A program made the translations under genes and the position numbers. Below the pieces are notes generated by a model. The model was not told the origin of the DNA. It made no database searches and worked only from the letters and a program-made list of their open reading frames with translations. 64,000 nt of DNA from Anisakis pegreffii (lineage: Eukaryota > Nematoda > Chromadorea > Rhabditida > Anisakidae), in the NCBI GenBank assembly GCA_035041965.1, contig JAPYMA010001094.1, positions 27,974-91,973 on the forward strand, written 5' to 3'. Below, in pieces: positions 13,860 through 26,900 of this stretch. Every line of letters begins with the position of its first letter. The first letter of the stretch is position 1.

Positions 13860-16150
13860 CTGAATCTGGAAATTCTTTGATTAGTCAATCGATTTGATTT
13901 CGTGTGTTCCAGTTGAAGTGATCCAATCGCTTTCGCTATCACTTCCGAAATCGAAACCCTTCAAAAAAAAGCAAACAAAAATTCACTATTAATCCAACCT
14001 GAAGCACCCTGAAAACATCAATGATGTTAATAGATATCACATTGGAACGAACTCTTAATCGTTGTATTTAGAATAATGAAATCTTCCGTTTGATTAATAT
14101 TACTCAAGTAAATCAAAATTATCGCAAATTGCTTCGATGAATTAAACTAAACGATTCCTCTCTCTCAAAGTTGATTCCAATCAAAATTTAACAACACATT
14201 CCGCTAATTGATCTTTCAAGAATTTCTAATCTGACATCTATTCATTCGAAAAGTGAAATGAAAAGAGGACACTGCATTCTGTTTTGTTTGTTTATTCGAT
14301 GTGCATTTCATTCAGAGTAAACGATCCAATCAATCGCTTTTAAATCAAAATGAAGTCAAATCAAAATTGAATCGAATGTGCAAGCATCATTATTCTACTG
14401 AATGCCGAATACCAGTTAATTTTTTTCTGTCATTAATTCTCCTTCAAGAAGGCATCTACTCTTCTTGCGAGAACACACTAGTTTCCATTACTTCATCCAT
14501 CCAGTCATCTAATCCTCGACTAATTGAAAATACTGGTCTCGTTGACTCGTCATCTATCGCTTAATCATCTATCAATAGCCTAACACTACCAGCCAGCCGA
14601 CTCTTCAGTATTAGCTTAGAGCTCTGTTCAATAATCACAGTTCTCGTAATCTCTAGAGTAGTGCTTCAATTGAGAACAAAAAAAAAACAACATTTCTAAA
14701 AAACATTCCTTGCGTTCCTCCCTCACATTATTCAACTGTAATTACTTATTTCTGAAACGAGTGACTATACGTTCTGTGGCTATATTGTTTCTCGCTTAAA
14801 ATCATTCATTTCATTCCCATAATTACCGAATGTTCAGTGTTACCTTGGGTACTGTCCTGGGTTTATGCTTGAATGTAGACTTCTTTAGAACGTCACAGCT
14901 CATATCTCTTCAGAACTCATTCTCCACGTGAGAATTTCTCACATCTCGGATTCTCACGTGTGTTCTAAGAATTCAAACAATTTCCAATGCTGACTGTACT
15001 GCTGACTGTGAGAATTACTATTGTTATTAAGTTGAATTTTCTCAAATTTCAAGCGTACAAGCAGCTCAACTCTTTGAGCACGACGTATCCGATAGAACAT
15101 CATTGTTTCGTTGTGATCATTACGATTGCCACGGCACCTATCAGTGCCATCATTTTTACCGTCAATAAATCCAGCCAGATTATCAGCACTGTTGGGCAAT
15201 ACATCTTCATTAAATCAGTTCGCTAACGTCGTTTCTCTACTCTTTGAGAGTTTGCACTGTTTCGTTGCAGTTAGTGAATCGAACGAAATTTTGATACTTT
15301 GTTTGGATCTGCGGTATTTTTTTTTGCAATTAACAAATGCAATATGATTCGATTAAGACGCATATGTTTTCGTTGCTACTATTAGACAATCAAAACTGTT
15401 GATAGGTTGGTTCTTCACTTACAGATATCGTTCAAAACATTCATTAAAACTGAACGCGTAGAATTAATTATACTTCCGCGGTTTTTTCTCTTTCCAAGCA
15501 ATGATCACGCAGAATTCTGACATAGTTATCGTTATCATTCAACAAAATTTTGTGGAATGCTGTTTATTTTAATGTTCAAGACGTTTTGATCGTATAGCAC
15601 ATATCGTGCTGATATCATTGTGTTGAGATGAGAGCAGCCTTCGTTTGCAACTAGATCTCAATCAATGACACACGTATCAATATGGGTAAAAATTCATAGA
15701 ATTTCCGGTCTTAAAAACTCATTTCAGGCTTGTTTCTCGGCTTCAGATGCTTGTTTCTCGCGCAAATTTTGGAAATTTTTGGCAAATTTCATCGTATCCA
15801 AAGCGAAAACCAAAATTTCAGTTCTCAATGATGTGGAGGCGTTCGAACATCAATGATTAACCAACCAACCGTAGCGATAAAAACACTCCCACATTCCAAT
15901 TTTCAGATGTGTTCTGTTAATAAGATGCAAATGTGCAGAACAAATATGAAAAGCAACAATATGAACAGAGCAAAATGTCACAAAAATGACATCGGAACAA
16001 TGTCACAGAAAAAAGAATTGAAAAGAAACATCCAAGAAAGCAGCTAAAATCCGTTCATTCGAAAAAGTAATCTAAAACTGGTTTTCTTTTGTTAGCACCA
16101 TCAATTTTATTCACATTAGAAAAAAAATTTAGAACGATTCGATTATTTCG
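13860..16150. other. Gene-poor stretch
   Basis: Short plus-strand frames at 14301-14564, 14987-15347 and 15665-16047 lack matched splice sites, and most lack an ATG at a sensible place. Confidence 0.4.
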
Positions 16151-16613
16151 CTCATTTGCCTAATGAAGCAATCCTCCGCACATTATCTGCCTACGTCGGT
16201 TGGGCGCAAAAGTGATGCCAACATCACATCAGAGCAGAAATTTTTTGACGTTGAGAGGAGCAAACTCGACCGAGCAAACGGCCGGCCCTCTTTTTGTGAT
16301 CGCTATTCTATTCATCGAGAAGCTCTCAAATTACACAGCAATCCTTATATTCTCGACAACTGAATATCGCAAAAAAAAGCTTTTTCATCCATGAATATTG
16401 TTTGATTGTAGTCTGCTGCGCTTATGAGCGTATAATGAATGCATTTCGGTTGCACATTCACTCAGTGAATATTTTAGCAAAGATAAATGGAAATATATCC
16501 CAACTATGTATGGGTGGTACCAAAATATATTAGAATGACAACGTGTTGCCATGTTTGCTGCATATGCGGCGGTTCAGTTTCGTGTTTGTGGTTTCGTGTA
16601 GTCCTGAAGCTAT

Positions 16614-17166
16614 ATGACAGGATATCATCCACCCTCATCCATCATGCATATTCGAGCAAGCTTTATCACGTTTGCTCTGGCTGACGCCCGTGTATATGAT
16701 CGTATTTCTTGTTGTCTCACAACGATAACAATGTTTCTGATTACTGCTGGTGTTGTTTTTTTGGTGAATTTTCATATTTTACAAAGGACAATCGAGTGAT
16801 AGACAGCAATTTTCAACGAAATTCTGTTGACGAATTTTAATTGGGTATTGTTGAGTAAAAATTAGTTTGTGTCGTGATTCAAAGAAGATTTCTAATATAC
16901 TATTGTAGTATATCACAATTTCATTTTTCAGATATCTCGGTAGCTATTTTCCCCGTTCACGTGCAACATTATTCAGTAGGTATTGTCAAGGCGATCAAGA
17001 AAATGTTACGATCGCTTATCGGATGTTTGTTATTCTTTGCCCCATACTTCTTCCCCCTCCCTCATGGTTTGGCTTCTGCATCTTGAACGCAATAACACTT
17101 CAGTTGAAAAACCCCAAGACGGAGCGTTCAAACAGGCAATCTTACCAAGAACAAAGAGATGAATGA
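16614..17166 (+). CDS. C-terminal exons of a putative membrane protein
   Basis: Two segments join in phase 2. Exon 16614-16795 ends GA|gtgata. Exon 16932-17166 follows a 'tttttcag' acceptor and ends in TGA (17164-17166). The first exon carries a hydrophobic helix ('LTTITMFLITAGVVFLVNF'). The second has a polar stretch (RSRATLFSRYCQGDQENV), a second helix (MFVILCPILLPPPSWFGFCI) and a charged tail ending SYQEQRDE. Together they look like the last two membrane spans and cytoplasmic tail of a multi-span protein. An upstream exon may lie at 16163-16390, where two overlapping frames compete. Family not recognised. Confidence 0.35.
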
Positions 17167-17530
17167 ATTGACTGGATATAGGAATCATTTACGCTATAAG
17201 AAAAAGAGTGATCAAAAGTATCAAAATATGCTTTGCCAAAGAATCATCATCTTGTTTAAATGGTCTTCTAGTTAATTTTTCTGCAAAGTTTTGGCCAGTA
17301 CAGATCTGCTGACGTTTTATTGATATTGATAGATTCAATTTGTTCGCTAGATTTCTTCAGTCCATCCCTCTAGGCATTCGTCTTTGAAAAAGGAAGTGGA
17401 AAATTTCTAATTATCATAAATGCACAACGTATACTTTCAGTTCCTTTTGCTAATCTAACGCATTTCCTCAAACTTTCATACTAATCAATTTCACTTTCAT
17501 GATAAGATTTATTTCTCGCATGAGTTTGAT

Positions 17531-17716
17531 TTGCTGAACGATGTCGATTTCAACTGCACTCTGCAAATTAATTCATTTGAAGTGTGTTTTCACATTCTTC
17601 CAGTGCGTTCTTGCAACTGTGCCCGTGCTGTCAGATCTCAAATCAAATTCTCATCGAACTTCACTTTGAAAATTCAGCAGCATTTTATAAGCTCGGCAGA
17701 AGTGATGTGTACTTAA
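17531..17716 (+). CDS. Weak candidate exon, Cys-containing
   Basis: A plus-strand frame without its own ATG encodes about 60 residues with five cysteines (NCTLQINSFEVCF, RSCNCARAV, EVMCT) and ends in TAA. There is a possible acceptor 'gcatgag' before it. It may belong to a neighbouring gene or be chance. Confidence 0.15.
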   Translation: MLNDVDFNCTLQINSFEVCFHILPVRSCNCARAVRSQIKFSSNFTLKIQQHFISSAEVMCT

Positions 17717-17914
17717 AGCCACAGAGTATGCTCATAGTTAGTTGAGGGATTCAATTTCGTTTGAACTCGAATTAATTGAAATGAAAAGAAGATGTTTCCG
17801 GACGCAAACGGTGTGTGTATTCAGCTCCGCAACGTCACATCGTCATAAAAGTGTGATAATTTTTCAAGTATGACATGAATAATCGATTCTAAAAACGTTA
17901 CAATCAGTTACAGT

Positions 17915-20900
17915 ATGATAACAGTACTAACAATATTATGCGTATTCCTAATGAATCTGCCATATTGTTGCCACTGTAATCTTGATCATCATTGGTTATC
18001 GCCATTCGATAACACCACCGAAATATCCGCACTGTGCACGAACGAAAATCATGATATTGTTATGCTGAAACGAGGTGTACCTATGGTGTGTTTTGCAGTT
18101 TGAGTTGATATTCCTTCGAATATTTTCGTTTGTTTCTCACATCAGTATTTGTTACGTTCACAGTTGATTTCCCCTTATAATTTGTCGAATAAACACTTTC
18201 GGAATCGGCAGTTTTGATGAAAAGTGATGCCCATAATCAGATCTACTGAACGATTTCGTTTCCTTGAGATCTTTTTCATTCAATCATGGTCAGTTTCATA
18301 AATAAGCAAATAAATGTGAACAGAGGAAATGATCCCGATTTGGTTTCGTACCTGAGATAATATCAAAAAAATGCTGATGCTAGAACAGTGAGTTCATCAA
18401 AAACCAAAACACTAAAAAGTAATGACTGAATAGCAGCAAATGTGTCAACTGCTATCAGACCAATAAAAGTGATAAAATCAATGAAAGCCAGTAAAAATCT
18501 GAATACGGCTAACAAGAAAAATTTCAGATGTATAATTTATTTCGTCACGATGTTATGTGTTGGCTTGAAATCCAACGTTATGTACCGCCACGTTATAATC
18601 AGTTGATATGGTTTCTGCAATCGCTCGGCTATTGTGATGTTAACCGAGAGATTAATTGGCGGAGACGAGGCGTTGAGTATAATCGTGATTTTCAACTGAA
18701 GATCACCAGAGCTGCTTTCGCTTTGGTTTGTCACTTATGCTATCATCGCGTTCTTGGCTTCCGACGACGTGACATCTAGAAGCGTATCATCCAAAAAATT
18801 CATAAAAACAAGCCAAGTTTACGAATTTGAGTTGACAACAGCGAATTCTTCATTGCGATCACAAAAACAATGATCACAAAACGTGAACTTTAGCTGTTTG
18901 CATCTCTCAGGGAAACAGCTAGTCACTTCACTATGGCTACAAGTAATATGATCACTCAATTATGGTCATTTTCGATTATGCTCATTAGAGCTTGATACAT
19001 TGCGAATGGCCAATTCATGAGCAAAGCGTAGAACTCATTACTGTTTATGAAGGAATGTTTTGAAGGAAAAATTACCGAGTGATTATAATTGCAACTCTTA
19101 GTATTCATCGTTCAGAGCCAAGCAATAGTTTTGTTTTTTAGAAAGTATTCGATTGTTCACTTACCTTACACTTACAAGATGGGCATTCAGTTAAAGTGCT
19201 ACTTTAATTTCACATAAACTGTCATGGGCAAAACCGATAACAACAAAACAAAAACCACTTTGAGTTAGAAGTATTATAGAATGGGTCTCGAATTGAGAAT
19301 TGTTTATGGCCAAGTCAAATAGCAGCACGTATTGATGGGCTTAGAAAGCACCGTCTGCTTTTGATAAGAATTCCAATTGGAGAAATGATATTGCGTATTG
19401 CAGATATGTCGGCAAACAGATGATATTGGACGTTACGATTTAAGTAGATACGCATCGCTGTTTCGTATTATGTTCGAAAAAACCAACGATGATAGACTGT
19501 TAGTTTACTATCATTGCTAGATGAGGTTTATTCTCTCGTAAAAGTAAGAGTGGATCGCATAAGATCTAGTGCAGATTGCCTATAATAAACCTGCAACGAT
19601 CCTGATCAGCTGAATAGAAACCCTAACGACAACATACGAGAAGTCTGTCTGCGAGAGGAACAAAACCGATAGAGCATGAAACTTCACGTGGTTGCCTTCT
19701 GAATGCAGACTTCTGACTCTGTACGAACATAGTCGTGCGCTAACTGTGCAAACGATTCATTACTTCATTCATCATAAGCAAACATCAAGAAATGCAGAGT
19801 ACTCTTAATTTTTTGAAATCAGTGGAAATTTTTTTGAAATCATCGCCGATGATAGAAATCAACTGTCTTAGCATGACAATTCGTTCGTTTTCACATTCCT
19901 TTTCGTCAACACTTTTTTTCCGAAATTTATCTGCCATCCATCGGGATTTCGTCGGAACATAGAGCCACGTACACTCTGTCTTTAATTTGAACCGAATATC
20001 CGTATCTCACTGCTGTCTACATGTGCACTTAAGACCACTCAAATTTCACACAGTGTTAATCATTCTTCTAAAATGTTCTTGCTGATTTATGTGACCAATT
20101 TTTGTTGTGAGTGATTTATGTGACCAATTTCTGTTCTGGCCGAAAATTGTTCGAAGTATGCCAAAATTCTGCGTATTCGCTTAAAAAAGCGCCGACTTCT
20201 CAAAATACTCTCTTATCGCCTTCATATCAGGCAATAATCAAAGCACATGACCGATTATTCCCAGCTACAGGTAACGATATCGCTCGTTTCAGGCATATCT
20301 GTGAAAAAGTTATATCACTTTATCAAGATCTCTATACTCGATGTTTGGTAGCTTCACCAACTGGAAGAGTAAGACTTCTCGAAAAAGTGAGTCAACATGC
20401 AGCTCAGTCTTTTTATCATTGAGTTTCTTCAAAAATCATTTGAATGTCGATATTCTCGCATCTGGATTGTAATTTCTTGGGAATCAATGCTCAAATGAAG
20501 AAGTTTGAAGTAATATCGGATCGAAAGAGAACATTCTCTCCGAGAAATATTTTTGTTGTTGCCTTGTTCCAGTTCCACTGCTTATCATTTATTCAATCAT
20601 CTGTTGCTGAGAATTTCGGATTGACCATTTGCCACCTCTCATAATTTTAATCAGAGTATCCGATTACATCCAGTCAAACCTCATCAAAAATTCTCATTCT
20701 TTCAGATATGTTCAGGTCGTTCCACAGTTCGTCTCATTAAAATGCGGGCATTCTTTAAAAGATTCTCAAGGAATTGCTTCACTTTCAATGATTTCTTCAA
20801 CAGTAATCCAATTGCAAGCCAATCTTTGGGCTATGCTCTATCAAATGATACGGTTTTTATGAATATGCTAAGGTTTTGAATTTAACTTTTCTATAAGTCT

Positions 20901-23900
20901 CCAATGCTTAATATATCTTTTTCATACGGTTTCAATACTGGAACAACCGACTACACCACTCCTTTGTTCACAAAATAGCAAATGAGTTCCTCGCATCAGA
21001 AGCACCATTTTGAATAAATAGTGATTCGTTTGAATAATCCACACGGGATGATCAAAAATTAACTGTTGAAGCTTACGATTAGAGACTTAACTATGATTTG
21101 TTTGACTTGTAAAATATCGCATGTTCAGGCTTCAAAAAAATTTTCTTTTCAGCACGAATTTAGTTGGAGCGATAAGTAGTGATAGTCAACTACCACAAAT
21201 TGTGCTCAAAACAAGACTTCTTTTACAACATTTCAGCATTGCGGCCATCAAACTGCAACGCATTATCGATAGAGCAATCAGGTATGTTCACAGCATTCAG
21301 TATCGTCATTTATTTACTTTGATGAAATGCACACTTAGAGATTAATTTCTCATCGTCGTCTACGAAGCATTCTTACTATTAGGCCATATTTAGAATCACT
21401 TCACCAAATGCTTTTTCAAAGTTGAATTCAGAAATAAAGATTAAATAAGTTTAGTTATTTTGAGAACGTTTTCGAAACTTGATCCACAAATTATTTTCGA
21501 TTGCTCATAATTAAAATGAACAAGTTTTAAAAGATGGACTGGCAACTCCAATCCATTTCATGTGACATTCAAACTTTACGGTCATAACATGACCATTAAA
21601 TTGGCTCATTTTAAGTCACAACATGACACCCATAAACTTCTGGTTGCCTAAAATTGAATCTTTCATTCTATAGACTATTTATTCAGCAATCTGCAGTAGA
21701 GTTGAGAAGCGAAACATTTTTCCGGCTACTGTCAATCGAAAATCCTATCTCTGATCACCGACAAGGCAAATTTTGAGAGTTGCTGGATTTCAATCGGTCG
21801 TCACCAAAGATCAACCTTTCTTCATTCCGTCTAACTGATACTGGAAATCTTTTTCCATCCTAATTCCGATCGAATCATTAAGAGTTGCCGCATTCTTTAT
21901 TCATCACTTTTGGAATTGTTATTGTTGTGAACTAGTCATTGAAGTGGCCAATGCTCAACACCAATCCTCATTAAATTAACAATTTATTTCATAAAAAATA
22001 CAGCTCACATTCAGAAAGGTTTATGTTTCGAAAACAGATTTCAAGAAAGAAAAAGCAATAAATCAACAAAAAATGAGCGAAAATACTATGAAATCCAAAA
22101 AAAAGAGAAGAAATGAAAGGGAATGATTGATTTTGCCATTTCTTTTCGAATGCCGGAAGAAAAAAGCGCACAAGAAAACATAAAAGTCAATGGAAGCAAT
22201 TAGGAGCGATATTTATTTTTCAACATAAACACAGCAAAAAATAAAACAACTTTCAAGGCTTTCAGCGGGTGTGTCTTCTTGTTAGTAATCACCTTGATTT
22301 TGTATAAAATGCAGAAAGTCTCCCGATTCACATCATGCAAGCTTGTTTCAGTCGCATCTATTGGGTAGATATCACGAATTTTGACAATGAACCAGTCATC
22401 TGAACAAGACGATTATCTGAGTGGTTCCACAAATTTAGAGCAGTGGTTCTCCACTCTTTTTTGTCTCCCGCAACCTCTAGAAAATTTTAAGATGCCTTCG
22501 TAGCCCTTACAATAACAGTTTATTCAAGAATGCAACGCGACCATTTTTATTTTTTTGTCGAGTTGAGATTCGAAGTGATTCAAATTGATTATTCGTTTTG
22601 AATAGATCTAATCAATAGATCTAATCAAAAGAATTATTTTTAAAGTATTGCCCACTTCACCCCGTGTATGTGGCGTTGAACTCAGTCCTTACCTACTTTA
22701 ATGCACAATATAAATTATGAAACCCGGTCTCGCACTCCCTGGAATTCCATTTCATACCCCCCCTCCCCGAGGAATGCATGCATACCCGGTTGATAAACCC
22801 TCATCTATAATAGTATTTCAAAAATTTCAAATTAGATGAGGGTAAGGGCTCGAGAGAGTTCCAATTGTGCACCGTGATGATGATCTGGTGCATTTAGATG
22901 TACGCCTCCGACTTCACCAACGGATGAGAACACACCAACTTTATTGCTGGATGCTGGTTACGATGATGATGGTACGAGCGTGAATGCAACGCATATCAGC
23001 TATGATAACGACGACACGAACAGTGACGAGTGCCACTCGGTAAATGATGCGTACGCGAATATACCGAACGTTAAGCAGTTCAGGTGCTCCACTTGCTCAT
23101 TCTTCAGTTCCTTTTCGTTTGCAACTAATCCCCTCAGGGATCGCCATCGCCAGTCTTGGAGAGATCCGTGAACCGATGAGTACATCTGGCATGAGCAGTA
23201 AGCAAGCAAGTCTGAGTAAACTGATGATGAGTGGCTCAAAAATATCGCACCTCATCATGAGAGCTCATCGTGAGAGTGAGGCGTACTTTTGTTCACAAAT
23301 CGCTTATTAGTAAATGCCACAGTGTACAGAATGATATTTCGTACTGATCTAGCATGAAATTGTGTGATCGAGAGCAGTGATTTTTCTATATTCCAGTTGA
23401 ACTCTTTTATTCCTGATACTGACACTGAAAATCTCTTATTTCAGCTCATAAACTTTCTATTCCTGTTCTATTCCTCTTCTATACCATGGTATAGAATAGA
23501 ACAATTCCTAAAAGAGGAACGCACACAGTAGAATAGGATAGAGCCGTTTGAGAGCAGAATAGAATAGAATAGAACAGTTTTCAAAAAGGTGGTATAAAGG
23601 CATACATCACTAATCAAGAGTATGCATGCACTCATATGCTGTCGCATACAATTACTCTCCAAACAATAAGTTTTTCAAGTTAACTGTCAGTGCAAGCTCA
23701 ATGATTCGTAAATAACTGGAAATTCAGTCTCTTATCTACAAATTTTGCAGAAAAATCGCAAAAATCGCCGAGATCGGCTTAACGGTTGAAGCAATTCTGC
23801 TATTGTTGGTTGTCACGAATACGGTGATGCTTTCGATATTGCTGTTGAAAACCAAAGATCACTTGTCCACTGCTACAATTCTATTCATTTTCAATATTCT

Positions 23901-26900
23901 CTTCTCGAATGTGCTTTTCATCGCTTCTTTCGTCGGATTATTCGCCGATTTTCTGGACGATGAACAATTTGGACAACTCTCTGAAGAGGTGATTCTGCTG
24001 AAGAGTTCATTAATTATTCATCGTGTTCATTCAGCCTTTCGCACTCATTTGTGCATTCGTGCACATATTTCCAAATTATTTATTCATTCGTATTAACGGC
24101 TGACTGAGTGCTGCAGTTTTTGACGATTTTAAGTGTGCGCAATTGTTAAACAAAACAATTTGTCGGAAGAATAGTATCGTTTGAGTTTTTATGAAGCGTT
24201 ATTTCTATGAAATGCTGCTGTTGGTGAAATATTGACAGATTACATTCCATAAGCAATCAAAAGTATGCAGATTCAGTTAGATCCTATCGATTGAATGACT
24301 TGAGCTCAATAAATTCTAGTCAATTGATTCATCACAATGCGCCCAAAAGGCATTGGGTGTTAGGTTTCAGTACCGCTCTCGGGGAATGTTTCAGCCGAAT
24401 CTGAATACTAGATAGTTAGTCGCACTTTATATGTGACTAAAATTCACGAGGAACATCTGAAGAGATTTAATATATATGTAAGCATGCAGACAATCTGCGA
24501 TCCGCGAGTTTGAGAGTATTTTTCATTTTCCCTTGTGCGATTAATCCTGCATTCGGGCTTTTCAGTCGAATATCCTCAGTCTCATTAAATCCAGGAAAAG
24601 TCTACAAAAAAAAACCTGAAAACTACGCCAGCTATAAGCAACAATAAAAATTTTATGTGATCGTTCAAGATCAAATGGAAAGCTAAAAAAACACATATGA
24701 GATGATGTCAATCTCTATGAAAAATGAGAATCAGCAATAGGAAAGACCTTTAAGGAATAGTCCAATCTCAATTGGTGTTTGCGATATGTAAGTGAAGCTA
24801 TCTAACTATGGTCCAAATGAATTAGATCATCATCTCATATGAACAATTCAATGCAAATGCTTCGATGCGGATGTCATCTCAACTCTCGCTCAATGTTTAT
24901 CCAAAACTTAAAACACTCATATTTCTTCAACCGTATTCATTTTGATTGATTTTTTAATGCAAAATGCATTTCATTTGAAATTTCATTGAAGGGATCAGCC
25001 AGAGCCTTTAAACGATTTTATACATTAAAGTATAGCACTTTACTGATATGGATTATTACGGTTCTGTTATCATTAGTAAAGTTAATGATAATACTAACAA
25101 TAATAACAGCAACAATAGTGATGTCAACGAATGCAGTAATTCATTTATGGAATCAGTAATTACCACTCATGCCGTTCGAGCTTATGCCTTTCCGCTATCA
25201 CCCACACCAATATCGTGATGTTCCGTTGCGGATATCCTTCTTCCTGCAGTATGATCGGAAATTATTCATCCGTTTTAGTAAAGGAAATTATCCATCCGTC
25301 TTCATGAGATTCTAAATTTGATTGATGATTTGACGATTTTAGAGGTGTTGTGCCATTCGTCCGTATTGTGCAATGATTTCTGCAGGGTTTGGTTCGCAAA
25401 AAGTCCAAAAAAATGCTTTACGATTACTCGAATGATCATGCAAATGTTTAGTAATCATTCAAAAAACTTTTTGCACTGAAAGAATAACAGATGACCAGTA
25501 ATCTGACCGTAAACCATTTGAAATCAACGGATAACCGTAAACCAATAATCTTTCTGAAACTAATAAACATTGTTAGCTGCACGGAAAAAACAATGCCAAC
25601 GAGGGAAGAATGTGATATTAGTGATACTGGTGACAACAGAAAGGCATTAAATCGTAATGAGTTGCGGTTGGATTTGCTGATTAAATAAATGAGTAAACGA
25701 TTATATTTAGTATATTGTGGATAAATAGATGCCTAGAGATCTGCTTATTAACTGTTCCATAGTAAAACAACAGTAAAGATTAGTGTCATACATGTTCTGA
25801 ATAATTAAACACAGTCGATCAGCAGTGCCATTTAAGAATCGATTGTAACATCTGTAAATCCCATCGATCTTCAATCATACACTCAATAAACCAATAAAAA
25901 TATTCATGTAATAGTACTAATATTTCAAATGATAACGCAGATAATAAGAAAAATGATGAAATTATTATTCAAGGGACTAGAGGGCTCGATACCGACCTCG
26001 CTGGCCATAGCCGAATCGCTGAACACACACTTGTTCGCGTCTGATCATTTTAATCGCCATATTCTGCAGGAAACCTTTTATTCACTGGCTCAAAATGGGT
26101 CTTTATTAGGACTGACCAATTTACTTGTGCTTGTTCTCGTTCGTTTTTCAATCTTATCACATTTCTCATTTTGCGATAAGCAGATTTCATTGCTTTCATT
26201 GTTGAATCGACGTATCCCATAAACTCTTTCTGCTGTTTGCTAAGCTAAGGGATAGAAATCTCTTAGCTGCTCTGTTTGTCAGTTGCACGAGCTAAATGGA
26301 ACCATAATTTCTGGTTAAATTCTAAAACCTTTTCAAAGATGTTGAAGGGCCCGCATAAGCCATTTTACATCGGCCCTGTGCTGCCTTTGTTTTGGTCAGT
26401 GAAAACATAGCTGTATTTTTGATTGCTAATTGAATATTATTTCCGATAGTTCTGCTTATACTCTAATAAATTTAATTTGCTAACTAGTAGCTGTTTGAAA
26501 TGTAGAGACATTATTCAATACAATATCTTAATTATGTATATTTTATTCAATCCGGATCTTTTATACACCGAAATACATCAAAATGTGCGATCTCAGGTGG
26601 TTATTCACCGTTCGATGTCGGGTAAAGCCATCCATCTGTCAAAGACTTGTGTGGTGGTGATCTTTTCGTTCGTATGGCTATTTCTGTTCTTTACACATAT
26701 CATTTTCTCGTCACTTCACTTCACAGCGATTGATAATATCGACGATATGTTCGCACGATTGGCGTCCAGTAGACAATCGCTTAGTTGTACAAGGTTCATT
26801 TACCACTGTAACCCTTTTTTGTTGATTAATCCTCTCCAGCGCTGAGAATTTTGATAACGTAATGCGAAAAATTACGCATGGATACAGACATAATTCAAAA

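Noticed and set aside
16200..16394. Possible first membrane span of a peptide transporter (EKLSNYT motif)
   Set aside because: The resemblance is a few residues; no further transporter motifs or in-phase partner exon could be found.
25491..25688. 65-codon ATG frame between receptor exons TM2 and TM3
   Set aside because: Including it would break the phase-0 join of the flanking exons, and it has no convincing splice sites.
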